NCBI GenBank assembly: GCA_004794785.1
Contig: SJOL01001695.1
Coordinates: 8,198-72,197 of the forward strand
DNA length: 64,000 bases
Source of the DNA: Opisthorchis felineus
Lineage: Eukaryota > Platyhelminthes > Trematoda > Opisthorchiida > Opisthorchiidae
Direction: 5' to 3'
Part shown: piece by piece, positions 24,060 through 35,313 of the stretch
Position numbering within the stretch: the stretch's first letter is position 1
Layout of the letters: each line of letters begins with the position of its first letter
Notes under the pieces: generated by a model
The model's database searches: none
What the model was told of the DNA's origin: nothing
What the model saw: the letters and a program-made list of their open reading frames with translations, nothing else
Position numbers and translations under genes: made by a program

Positions 24060-25330
24060 TACATCGGTCCCGAAAGCGGGAGAGCTTGAGAGATACAGCT
24101 AAGCGTTGGAGGCGATAGTTTTGATAAACGGGCGCCAGTGACTGCGCGATCGGACCATTTCTGCCATTGTCATTAACCATTGGTTAGTTGATTCCCCATC
24201 CATGGAGGTGGCATTTTTTGACCCGATCTAGTTTACTGGTTAGTGTTTTCATCATTCTTTGCTAGATCATACACTGTTCACCACCTGGTCGCTTCCACTC
24301 AGCACAGGGATGGAAGAAAAGAGTTCTGCGAGGCAGGCAGTCCTGTGGCATGCAGAGTATATATCCCAACCAGCGTAACCTGCGAACCTTGAGTAATTCA
24401 TCTACCGCTGGAGAGTTCCTTCTTAAAACCATCTGACGTACCTCAGCATCACTAATCCTATGTTCCCATCAGACCCGACCAATGCTTCGGAGACACCGAT
24501 GGTCAAACACCGACATCTGTCGTATGTCCTCTGCTCGTAAAGGCACATTTCTGATCCATAAAGTAGTATGGGTCACACTGCCGCAGTATAAACTCTGTCC
24601 TTAAAAAACAAACTGACGTCGCTTCGGCCCCATACGTTTTGGGGGTTAGCGAAAGCTGCCCTGACCTTCCCGACTCGAGAAGTAATCTCAGCTCCAGCCA
24701 GTCCACTGGAACTTATACAACTGTCCAGGTAAACAGATTTATCTATCACATTGATTGGCTCGTCTGCAAGCATGTGGTTTGGGTTTGATCCTACTGAGTA
24801 TTGTAGCAGCACTTTACACTTTTCAGGTATAAGGTGCATGCCGAAGCGTGCGACAGAACTATGTAGGTTAATTAAAGTGGTTTGTATTTTTGAAGAATCT
24901 GAATCGAGGAGAAAATTATCGGGAGCGTTTCGACCCCTGCGATTTCAGTGGCAGGCAGAGAAAATTCCAGTCCAATAACCAAGTTGAAGAGGAAAGGCGA
25001 GAGAGGGAAGCCTTGTCTTACACCAATGGACGTAGTGAACTCAGGCGAAAGCTTGCTATGTACTAGTATCCGTCCATAGGAGTTCAAATACAGTACCCTC
25101 ATAAGGGATATGAATTTGGAAGGAACACCCTTGATCGCCAGACACCAGTTTCTGATGATCGACAGATCGAGAAAAACGACGAAAAACGTTTAAAAGAGTG
25201 GCGCTTTTCAAGAACTTTTCTCTAGGTAATGAATCCTCGGCCAGGGCGAAACCCCATTTCGATTCTCAGGAATGCCAGAGAGTACCTTAGATGCGATTAA
25301 TACCAGGCTGATGCCACGATGGTTTTCGCA
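24060..25330 (-). mobile_element. RTE-like LINE family B-like copy, older and more diverged
   Basis: On minus: IGVRQGFPLSPFLFNLVI at about 25025-24972 (RT block with the conserved GxxxSPxLFN), PEKCKVLLQ at about 24820, DEPINVIDKSVYLDSCIS at about 24760-24710, and an AAFAN...VWGRSDVSLFFKDRVYTAA block at about 24650-24575. The 3' tail at 24060-24180 matches the tail of copies at 19.9 and 27.6 kb. The coding order is correct but frames are broken. Unlike the two young blocks, this copy extends into RT. Confidence 0.75.
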
Positions 25331-25454
25331 TTATTTTCGTGGACTCTTTTTGAAGATTGGAGAAGCTCCATCTCACGGGTATTCTGCTTCCGTCCCAACT
25401 CTTCACTCTCGACCTAAAGCTGTCACTTTTTCGTGGCGGTCGGACTTCTGTGCT

Positions 25455-25880
25455 GCGATGAACGTGTGGGCTATACTGACTGGAACTCAGTTCCTGAAGA
25501 TTCCACCATGGGAGGAAGGTCAACGTGGAACCGCCCGATCAAGAACTGTGGGTCCACATGCTGCAGGAAATCGTAATACGAGGCGGCCCGGAGGTAAAGT
25601 TGTATTGTCCTGTGCGACAGGAGTGTGAAGGTAGTAAGGTGTTTCCCCCAGACGACAAACATGTCTATATTTATGGAAGCAGCGATGCTGTCTTCCCTTG
25701 AGGAAGGACGGGTTAGAAAAGGTCAGCCCTAAAAACCGCACACTCCGATCACCCGACGGTTGACCATCGGCGCATCATTCAATACGGTCGAAATACTTTT
25801 AAAACCATAGAGTTCGGTGCTACTCAAAAGGCACCTGTTGTGTGCAGCTGCATTAGGAATCAGACAGTAATGCCTTACTC
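25455..25880 (+). repeat. Unclassified interspersed repeat, copy 2
   Basis: Plus-strand partner of the minus copy at 21285-21765. It includes a plus frame ending RRPGGKVVLSCATGV-stop (to 25628) and the blocks ccctaaaaaccgcaca and cattcaatacggtcgaaatac. The pair could pair as an inverted repeat about 4 kb apart. No transposase or RT motif is visible. Confidence 0.7.
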
Positions 25881-26709
25881 TCGTTTGATAATGAATACCT
25901 CATTTACTTATGTCCACACATCAAGCTTCATATTCACATCCTTTGACATGACGTATTATCACGAATAGGGCTTGTATTCGATGACCGCGGTTATGTGAAC
26001 GGTGCAATGGTTGTTTGTGTAATATAACAGTGTGGCGACGTAACCTAATTCCGTTATTCGAACCGTTGGATTATTTCAAATTGTTCGTTTGAGTCATTGT
26101 TTTTTCTGTCCATCTCCACCACGTGATCGCTTGAAATCCTTGTTGTTGATAATCTTACTGGTTCATTCATTCATGGTTAATGTCATCCTTTCAATGGATT
26201 ACATTTGAGGTAAAACCTGGTATTTCACTTGTTGCTCCAAATTAAAAGTGAGCGTACTGTGCCTGCAAGACTTATACGCCGTCTCCTAATTGTGATTGTA
26301 CTGTCTAACGGTCCCCACTTTTTATAATTGGGGCGAATGTTTTTACTGCGTTCACTAGTTACGTCATCCTATGAAGTATTGGGCTAGTTGTTGGACTCGA
26401 GTTACCCCAGCGCTTGAAGCTCGATCTCCAGACCGGAAATTTTATTGGCTTTAACCCTCACCTACCATTTCTACGTCTCCTGTCTGCTATGAGACGGTGT
26501 TGCAGTGTTTCAGTCCGCGTGTTTCCCTATGGTTGCATGGAATGAATGCACAAGAAAGCACCAAGACAAAACGTATTTGTTTCGCGAGAGTGGTTATGTT
26601 ACGTTCATTTGCACCTTTGCTGCTCATTTCACATCTAGTAACTCTTGAGAATAATCAACTTTATGAGTATCTATGCCTTTTTCAAGATGATTTTCTTTTT
26701 TTTTTCTAG
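25881..26709 (+). other. Intronic stretch before the exon at 26710; acceptor region
   Basis: No repeat or gene seen. The last 15 bases are a long T-run ending tctag, a strong polypyrimidine tract and AG acceptor for the GIGYF exon starting at 26710. Confidence 0.5.
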
Positions 26710-26971
26710 ACCGCATAGGACACCAGGAGGTGGTCCTATATCTACCCAAGGAGGAGGATCATCATTCTACAGTTTTAGCTACACTAGTGCTGAGCTTGAA
26801 AAGTTCGGCAAACCTCTAATGGATGCACCTTCCTGGCAGAAGTCAACCGACCACGCAGTTGCTGACCAGAATTGGCGGCGGCTTCCACATACTGTCAACC
26901 CCTCTTCAGATGCACCGAAGTGGAAACAAACCCGTTCTCCCATTCCCACCGCAGGTGATACCTCGTTATCG
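26710..26971 (+). CDS. GIGYF: GIGYF internal exon (Gly/Ser-rich start, Trp-containing basic region)
   Basis: Acceptor ttttttttctag ends at 26709; donor is ATCG|GTGAGT at 26971/26972. The exon starts with the third base of a codon and ends in phase 0, matching the exon at 30024. The protein is RTPGGGPISTQGGGSSFYSF, then SAELEKFGKPL, then APSWQKS and NWRRLPH. Gly-rich residues followed by spaced Trp/Arg fit the region between the 4EHP motif and the GYF domain of GIGYF proteins, although I cannot align it residue by residue. It is included because frame, splice signals and composition agree. It is flanked by two nearly identical LINE-containing blocks at 19931-21079 and 27619-28767. The partner exon upstream is unknown. 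Confidence 0.7.
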
Positions 26972-27489
26972 GTGAGTCAGAAACATGCTTCGACGCATAA
27001 ATATGTCCTTTTTTATTTTACCCATTTGCCGCCCAATCACTTTGTAATAACAGGTAAACTTGTTCCTCTATGCTCAGCGTTAGTTCTTCCCTTGGTTCTC
27101 CCCAAACCTCATTTGTATTTATCTGGACTTAAGCACTGGAGGGTGTCGGCAGTGCATTATGATGATAGCACTGGCAGCCAAACGACATGTCCAGTCCAGT
27201 GCTGCAGCCGTCTCTGAAGACTACAAATAGTTGGACTAACGCGATTGTGCTGTCTTCGCGCACGACACACGAATGATGCTAATGGAATGTGTCATCTTTG
27301 TGTTTCTCACATTATTATCCGGCACGGTATGTAGACGGTTTAGACGATCTTGGGCTCACCGCGTCCGAACTAATCATGGACACAAGTAGATCGTCTCGCA
27401 GCTGGAAGCAGATGGTGGTACCGTATGATGGATTGTCAGTTTTGCGGTGAACATGTGGTTTCAGATCACACACTGTTTTTTGCTGCTGA

Positions 27490-28767
27490 TCGCATATATC
27501 CTTTGATCATGTCCTAAAGTGGTCATAGATGTCACAGTTTCGTTTGCTAATGACTCAAGGGGGTAGGGTAGGTAGCTGCGCATTGGAGGCGACAGCTGAT
27601 GTAATTGACACGTAAATACAGGGTTGTCAGTGGACTTTTCATTGGGGAGATTGGGAGGGGAGCTATGCATTGAAGGCAATAGCTTGGATGCACGGGCGCC
27701 ATTGAGGGCGCAACCGGGCAATATCTGACAATGTCTCTAACCATTAATGTGTGCCTTTCTCGGGGTCCCCATCCAGTGAGACGGCAATGACCAGCGCAAC
27801 TGGGTTTCCTGGTAATGGCTTTCATACTTCGCTGCCAGGTCATTGTTTGACCTCCCCAGCCTCGTTTCCACCCTTCACGTGGTTGTGCGAAAAGAGCCCT
27901 TCAAGGAAGTCGGTCGACTATCATACGGAGCACGTTGCCAAGTCAGCGCAACCTATGTAGTGTGACCAGTTCATCTATCGTGGGCGAGTTATCTCTTCCG
28001 AAAACCATTCGACGTACTTCAGCACTACTGATCCGGTGTTCCCACCAGACTCGGGCAATGCTCCAAAGACATCGATGGTCAAACACTGAAAGTCTTTTGA
28101 CGTCCTCAGCGCGCAGCGGCCAGGTTTCTGACCCGTATAATAATATGGGGCGCACCGCAGCATTGTAAGCTCGACCCTTAACGGATAAGCTGATGTCATG
28201 CCTACGCCACATTTGATGCAGGTTCACGAAAGCTTATTTGGCCTGTCCAATCCGGATGGAAATATCATCTTTGGCTGGACTACAGGGACTGATACAACTG
28301 CCCAGGTAGACAAACTTGTCCCCTACGTCAATCGGCTCATGCACAAGCATGAGGCTAGGGTTCGAGCCCACTCATTCTTGCAGTAGACTTTACACTTTGC
28401 AGGTGTGGTTTGCATGCCAGACCGTGAGGCAGAATTATTTAGATTATTCAGTGTTTTTTGCATTAGGACGATGTAAAGTGCATGTGTGTGGTTCGGAGGC
28501 CTAGACCCCGTGAATATGGTTGAAAGGTTCTCATGCGTTGCTTACTCCGCCAACTAGCTTCTATAAAACTAGCCGATCGGATGAAAAGTGTGATGGCACA
28601 TTCACACGTGTGGAGTAGTGAGCCAGATCTACACTGGGTAACCGGTCTACTGGAAACATCCAATTTTCTCTGTTTGGGTGTCAAGAGAACAACTGCAGAG
28701 CGAGCGTCTGGAAACGAACCAATGGTAGCTGATACGTTCACACTGCTTGGAAGCCTTATTGGCGCTG
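27490..28767 (-). mobile_element. RTE-like LINE family B copy 2: RT C-terminal half plus 3' tail
   Basis: From 27619 to 28767 this equals 19931-21079 with only about four differences that I could see (including C-ATT/C-TTT near 19947, g/t at 20767, a/g at 20998 and a/g at 21074). It has the same internal stop in the post-RT block and the same right-hand boundary. The 27490-27618 tail is related to, but clearly diverged from, copy 1's tail. It lacks the SINE found in copy 1. It lies in the intron after the exon at 26710, antisense to GIGYF. Confidence 0.8.
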
Positions 28768-30023
28768 TTTGGCGGAATAAAGGGATGTTAACCGGGTTGG
28801 GACGAGGTGACGACGCTCATGAATAGTTGGAGACACTCTCCATTAAGGTAACATGTTGTAGTCAATGTGGGTCTGTATGAGGAAAGTTAGCCTTGTGTGC
28901 TCCGCTTTCGAGGTTCACTCCTTTTATCCCTATTTAGCAGCTTTCATCTGCTCTCTCACCTTGATTTTAGCCTTCTTCGTCTGTTTTATCCAACACAACT
29001 TCAGCACGGCTCAACGCTGAAAGTTTTGATGACAACAGATGTCTTGTCATCATCATGTGCACAGGAGTACAAATCACGGCTTTGTATTACAGTTTTAATC
29101 GACAGTCTTGTAGTACTTTTCAGTTCTTTGGCCAAGTTGTTGCTCTATACTCGGTCCTGCACGTATCGCCTAGCCGTGCAGGGCCTTAGTAGACAGAGAC
29201 CTTCGCTTAGTTGATTTAGCAGAAGCTGTACGCGGTTGCGGTGTTTTCCTAAAGAATATCCACATCACTCGTTTGAACAGTCTTCGTCTTGAACACTGCG
29301 ATTGGTCAGATTGATGTAGAATTGCTAACGAGCATGTAGGTTCACCCCTAATAACTGTATCCACTGGGAGTTGGTCTTGATAGTGGCATGCAGCTGACCT
29401 GTCTATCAAGTACCGGCGTGGCGACGCTGCACGTGATGCCAGTGCACATTCGCCGGTGAGTCCGCTTGGTTCAAAACAGTGTTCTTGTCCGGACTTCAGC
29501 AGACTGATAGTACGTCAGCAGTCCTTTTTCCAATGTATGGTACCGAAGAATTGTCACGGTCTAATAAGTTGACTGGGAAATATCTTTCCACGCATATCCA
29601 AGTGATGTAAGTCGCTGCTGTGTAGTTTGGACGTATAGATCCTCATTATGAGGCCTGAATCACTAACTGAATGCATTTGCTTCCGTAATTGGGCATCTTT
29701 ATATGTCCGAAGATTGCACTGATCTCTCTGGGGTATCCATGCTGCTGCAAGTTGACTTTCGTATTTTGCTATGTTTCTCCGATTTCGGCGTTCGCGGACT
29801 CAACTTACCCACCATATGCACGATCTGGGTTGCTATTTCCCTGTCTCACATAATAGCGAGTTGAAATGGAGTTTCACGCACATATCCCGAAATGAGTTAT
29901 TCTCTCCCCTGGTTGAACAGATGCAACCCACTTTTTCACACCCCTACCCACTCCACTCTGGAATTCGTTTGTCAGCTTCAGTGATCATTTTCATAAAATA
30001 TCATTTCTCACTCTTTCCTACAG
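28768..30023. other. Intronic stretch, nothing recognised
   Basis: No motif, SINE or LINE block seen. The end (cactctttcctacag) is a good acceptor for the GIGYF exon at 30024. Confidence 0.45.
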
Positions 30024-30254
30024 CGCGTTTCCGGACTTCTGCCGCAAACAAATTCACTATGGGATCAGCAAAAGCAGTTGTGGTCGAAATCGACTCCTCA
30101 GCATTTGCATGGCTTGGAAGCATTAGATTCTGTAACCACTCCTCAGTTGGGACAAAATGTCAGCTGTAGTGTACCTGAACTAGAAAAATCAGCTACTTTG
30201 GTTGAACAAACCGCGTTATTTGAGTCTGCCGATTCAAACGATCTATTTAACCCA
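30024..30254 (+). CDS. GIGYF: GIGYF internal exon (Gln/Trp and acidic low-complexity)
   Basis: Acceptor ctttcctacag ends at 30023; donor is CCCA|GTGAGT at 30254/30255. It is 77 codons, phase 0 at both ends. It reads SGLLPQTNSLWDQQKQLWSK, then a Leu/Thr/Val stretch, an acidic VPELEKSATLVEQTALFES segment and ends DLFNP. The paired W-D-Q-Q-K-Q-L-W and acidic patches precede the GYF domain, where vertebrate GIGYFs also have an acidic, Leu-rich region (LEEE-type). The frame joins the GYF exon in phase 0. Two other frames are open here but neither matches both splice phases. Confidence 0.75.
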
Positions 30255-32249
30255 GTGAGTGTCTTTGGAAACCCTTACCCTATTTTTCTATACCCCACAG
30301 TTCGCATATCAATAAACGGAATTGTCTCAAATTGGCTAACGACTGTTCTGCAATTCGGTAATACGGGGTGGCTGTGTTGCTTCGTGCTCTAAATACCCTC
30401 CTATCATCCTAAGCCAGGGTTACTTGACCGGATTGGTCTAGCCCGATCTTTTGTCTTTCCGTTCCCCTTATTGTTTTTGTTGGACAACGCAGTCATCGCG
30501 TCACTCGGTTTTCATTTTTGCACCCGAAGCCTCTTGTTTCGTGGTTGCTGTTCCTTTGAGCATGAACATGAGTTTCGATTAACCGTTAGGCGTTCTCTCA
30601 TGAAGTCAGCACGTGTCGATCCGTTTTGTTCCTGTGCATTACTTCTCCTTTTAACTGATCCCGTTTATCTCCCTTGAATTTTGGGGAGTTGGCTTTCTTG
30701 TTGGACGCAACAGTTATTACGTGACTGTGTGAGAATTCCTTTATCCTTCACACACCTCTCATGTGTTTATTTTTGTTTCATGTCTTTGGGTGATCAGTTG
30801 TTTACTGCGCTCCCCTCCCTCCAATTCCGAATAATTCGGCTGCATTTTCGGGTTACCTTTCACCTGTTTGCTTCGCTCGAGTGAATTCACTGTAAAACTA
30901 GCTGCTTATTTTAACCTTGGTTCATAAGAAGGTGTAGTAGCTAGCTTTCCCAACTCGAACCCATAGTAGTCACGACTAATGAACGCCGAATCAGCAGAAT
31001 ATTTATGACCTATCACTTTTGTCCTGCAGATAGATCGGAAGTCCGGAGTATGCGCTGCACCGATCGTAACCAATGCGGTTGGCTTATTGTTTCTGTTAAA
31101 CTGCTCCTGTTTCCTGTATGGTATTCGAATGAGTCCTTGATTGTTCTACCAGTAACAGTTCCCCTAGGTCCAATCTGTCCAGAAATGGAAGCGTTCTGTC
31201 TGCCTACGTTATGTCCGTACTTCAGCGAACATTTCCTACCTATGCAAATCGTTCCATTACTCCGCCAACATGGGTGCTGTAGTTCAACCGTACCTGTGGG
31301 ATGGGAGTGGGGCTATATTTGAAAACAACAAGTCACGTTTCATTTTCTTGGTTTTATAGTGAACGCCCCGTTATTCAGTACTCATTTTTGTCTAGAGCAT
31401 CGTCTAGGAGGTTCCGTGAACTTCGTACATAAGTCTGATATGCTAGCTGGTAGTACCAGGGACACTATTTTAAGTTAACTGAAGTTCGCTGCGTGTGGAA
31501 GAAGGTGTTCACAGTTCACCTCTGGTCCTCAGGTGCAGCATTCGTAAGGGAACATTTCCACAACTTTTACGTGTTGTGAACCACCTGTCTCGTTTTCATC
31601 TTCCATCATCTATCTGCTTTTGTTGCTACAATTTTCCGGTCCGCGGCGGTGCTCCTGCGAAATTTTAAAACCATCTTTCCAGGGCTCAGAACAAATAATT
31701 GAAACCTGGCTTCCGAATCGGTGGAAGGATTACGCCATGTTGGATAAAGGGGCAGAACTGAAAAGTAATTAGGTATCACCACAGCATCAGAGAGCGAGGA
31801 GGTAACACTCCAGGAATCGGAATGGGTAGTCAAGAGTTTTATTTCATCACTGTCTCATCCCTGGATTTGCGTAATTCCTCTAACAACTGCAATGGTGAAC
31901 AAACGGAACAGTTTATTTGGAATGACTGAAGTCACAGCCACCGGGAATTGCAGTCTGTGAAGAATAGAACAAGTAGGATGGACGAAGATATAAGTTGATT
32001 GACCGAACCAGAATTACCGTTCATGATGGGAATTTTCGGCTAAGGATTAGAATGCACCAGGAAACAGTATCCGTTTTCAGAATGGATAACCGTGTCTGAT
32101 AGGTGAGTGTGGAGGCGACAAGTCGATCTAAGGTTTTTGATTTGGCGAAATAGCCTTATGCCTACACTGACCGGTGTCGACATTAGCAAGTATTCCAAGA
32201 TTATTTCAGTTGATACGTGTAACGGACCATCGGAAACCGCCTGGAAGTG
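30255..32249. other. Intronic stretch, nothing recognised
   Basis: Pyrimidine-rich plus strand typical of an intron. Short frames lack motifs. LINE similarity begins near 32250. Confidence 0.4.
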
Positions 32250-34115
32250 AAACTATCAAATATTGAGTGGGGCGACCATCTTCAATAAAGAACCCCTTGA
32301 ATACTTCGAACGACAATTCTCGTGGCCACCCACTGCCACTCATTTGGATCCTACAGCTGAAGTAGAACCCTGGACGGTGAACCTGGAACGGCTTCGGAGG
32401 CTTATGACTGCGTATGTTATCTCAAGCGCCACCGAGCTCCTTGTCCGGATGATCTCCCACTCGCATTGTTCAAAGTTGGGGGTGGAATCCTCGATCAGCG
32501 CTTGTCTAGTTTGTTTGCCTGCATTTGAGCTAAGGAGACTGTCCCATTAAACTCGGGAGAGTCGGTGCCTACTTGAAAAAAGAGGCTGGTAGTGAGTTTT
32601 GGTAATCACACGTGGACCAGCTCGTCCCCGGTCGTGACGAGACTCCTGATATCACTTCTTCGTTCCTTTATGGCGGCTCGTGAAACACAAACTCAACAGG
32701 AGGATTGCGATTCCGGCCTGGAAGCCGTTGTGCTGACCCAATCTTCACACTCCGTCGGGGGGTAGAACAACACCATACAAACGACCCGCGATTTTAGTAT
32801 TCCTGGATTTCCAAGGCGCATTCGACTGGGTTGACCGGTCCGTTCCCCTTGATACGTCTGCCCAGCAAGAAATGCTCCGGAAGTTTGTGAACCTAATGAA
32901 TTCTTTGTCTTCTCAGACTTCCGAGCGTGTGAGAGTATACTCAAAACCCTCCAAAAGCTCCCGTACACAAAGTGGTGCCCGTTACAGGTGCCCACTCTCA
33001 CCATTTCTATTTAATTTATTGTTAGATGAGATAATGAGGCGAACGCTGGACGGCCTTCAAAACCCTGTTGTTCAGATAGCTGCTGACGAAAACCTTGTCG
33101 ATCTGAAGTATGCAGACGTCATCGTTCTTGTCTTCGAAGAGGAGAAGTGCATGTATCCTTGGATGAACCGATCACAGTCATCCCATCCTTTGACATGCAC
33201 CTCGCACCCACAATGTGTAAGGTCGTGCTTCTGGACAGTCATTGAACAGACCAATTACAATCCAGGTAAAGAAACTCGAAGTTGTGGAGCGTTTCACGTA
33301 TCTTGGAAGTTAAATTAATTCCTATTGCAGTGACATTTGAGGTCAATGCACGAATTTGCAAGGTTGGTGTCGCGTTTGCTAAGTTGAGGCACCTGTGTTG
33401 TCAAAGCGGTATATCCCTGAATCCCAAGGGACGTGTGTATCAGGCTACAATACAGCCTGTCTTGTTTCATGGTTGTGAGACCTGGCCTGTTCGAGCAGCG
33501 GAACTAAAACACCTTCAGGTCTTCGAGCACCTTTGCCTCAGAACCATATTTCGTGCAGGTTGGTGTCGGCGAATTCGTAACGGGACAGTTTGAAAAGTAG
33601 TGTTTGTTTGTGCAACGCGGCCTTCCATCGAAGAATGTGTCCGTCACCAGAAGTTGCGTTGGTTAGGCCATGTATTGTGCTTGCCGAACCATCATTTGCT
33701 GATAGGAGTGCTGTTTTCCGTGTCCAATTCAGGGTGGCGGAATCACAGAGGTGATCAACCTTTTACCCAGCAGAGTGTTATGGAAGAGATTACGAAAAGT
33801 CTGGGTGCCGTCGGTGCTTCTCGCCTTCCAGGAGGGGGACCGTGTGATCCGCACTGCAGCTGGTTGGAGGCGCTGCACAATATGGTTGCTAATCGATGTC
33901 GATGGCGTTCTTGTTGTCGGCTTCTATCCGGATTGCTTGATTGAGTGTCTGGAGGTGTAGGCACCTCTGAATGATCGTGTTAGGCTACCGCAAAGTCCCT
34001 TCCACATCCCCATTTATTATTTCCTCCACGTTTAGGCTTTCAAATAAATCATGGTTGTACGGCAGTGAAGCATCAGTGTTGAACATTGATGTTATGCTGT
34101 CGGTGGTGATCAGTT
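32250..34115 (+). mobile_element. RTE-like LINE family A, RT and C-terminal copy, decayed
   Basis: Plus order: EYFERQFSWPPTATHLDPTA at about 32290, a degraded SSLFACI-like block at about 32500, then VRVYSKPSKSS, RCPLSPFLFNLLLDEIMRRT (about 32988-33045), LKYADVIVLVFEEE (33100-33143; normally YADD, here YADV), then KGRVYQATIQPVLFHGCETWP and HLQVFEHLCLRTIF, then EECVRHQKLRWLGHVL. It ends with a WGPRDP-like block altered to GGPCDP, and a 3' tail to about 34115 shared with 15080-15240. The missing catalytic Asp and multiple shifts make it dead. It is intronic and sense to GIGYF. Confidence 0.8.
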
Positions 34116-35084
34116 TTCCTAACTTGTGATTCAATCGCAAGACCGCTTCGCTTTTTAGCTTACAGTTATTACCACTTCTCCGGCCCCTACAATGTTTCCT
34201 GTGTAGTGGCACTCCGGATTGGATGTGGACCATTCACGCCGTGTGCGGTAGACAAGCGTGCGCACCATTGGAGGGGCTTCGGTCGCATTGTGCAAATGCT
34301 TTGCCAAAATTATCGGTTTTACCGAATCAGTCATTCGAGTATTCTTTCGTTGTGTGTTGTTGCCAGTCGCTTATAGTAAACATGATTGCCAGCTTCAAAT
34401 GTTCGATTCAAAACTCAGCGTGTCTAACCGATAGGCTTTCCAAATTGTCGCTAGCTCTACCATACAAGTGTATTGTTGATGGACCGAGCTGAGTCAATCA
34501 ACGGTCATCCAATGGCTGGGCTACTTCACTATCTCAACAAGGTCGCTTGACTATCAGATGGTTCACGTTTATTTAACAAGCAAACCAATTGTGGCAAAGT
34601 GTGGAATGGTCTTCGAGAAAAGAGATCTGGATAATTTCGTGAATGAGATGATGGCTATGGAAGTGCCAGAGGTTGGTTACCTCTACTTGGGGGCATTTGC
34701 ATGAGGTCAACTGCACCGAACCCCCAGACCATGCGCTTATCCGTAGATGTCCATACAATATTGAATTGCTTTCGATAGTTCAGTATCCACTGAAGAAAGC
34801 AAAATAGAGTGTTACGGCACTGTGTCAGTTTATTGGGCAAGCGAAGTGGTAGTCCTGGTTTACTTTGGGTTTGTCGGCAATACGCGTTGCAATATGTTAC
34901 TGAGGTACACAAATGTTGCTTTCCTGAGAAACGTCTAACGGCCGTAACGGAATAACATTGCAGTGTCCAGTACATGGGTGTTTAATTCTTGCTTGCATTT
35001 TTACCTTTCCACACCTTTTTGAGCATAAATTTGGTGGTAACTCCGGAAGTAGTTTTCCACCCCAATTTTTCTTGTTCCTTGCAG
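34116..35084 (+). other. Intronic stretch ahead of the GYF exon
   Basis: No further repeat was identified. It ends in tttttcttgttccttgcag, a strong acceptor for the exon at 35085. Confidence 0.45.
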
Positions 35085-35313
35085 TCCGGCGCACGACCAT
35101 CTACATATTCCTCCATAGAAGAGGAGCGAGGACTACATCGTCCTGATGGGGCTGACGATCCTGATGAGCACATGTGGTTGTACGAAGATCCACAGGGTCG
35201 TACACAGGGTAGTTTCAGTGATGCCCAAATGAATGATTGGCTGCTAGCTGGAATTTACTTTACTCCCAACTTGCGCATACGACGGAAATGTGACAACACA
35301 TTTTCTACACTGG
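35085..35313 (+). CDS. GIGYF: GIGYF exon carrying most of the GYF domain
   Basis: Acceptor ttgttccttgcag; donor ACTGG|GTGAGT (35313/35314). It enters in phase 0 and leaves in phase 1. An acidic lead-in (SSIEEERG, then DGADDPDEH) is followed by the domain: MWLYEDPQGRTQGSF, then SDAQMNDWLLAGIYF, then LRIRRKCDNTFSTL. The family pattern is W-[FY]-Y-x-D-P-Q-G...QGPF...M...W...GYF...R-x-C-D-x-x-F-x-x-L, so identity is clear. The domain finishes in the next exon (46413). Two departures from the pattern: the Pro of GPF is Ser (35211-35213), and GYF has an inserted Ile (GIYF, 35250-35261). In known GYF domains these residues form the pocket for PPG-phi peptides. Confidence 0.93.

Noticed and set aside
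23816..24180. Frames with Ile-Tyr repeats on both strands.
   Set aside because: They are translations of the (AT)n microsatellite at 23971-24012.
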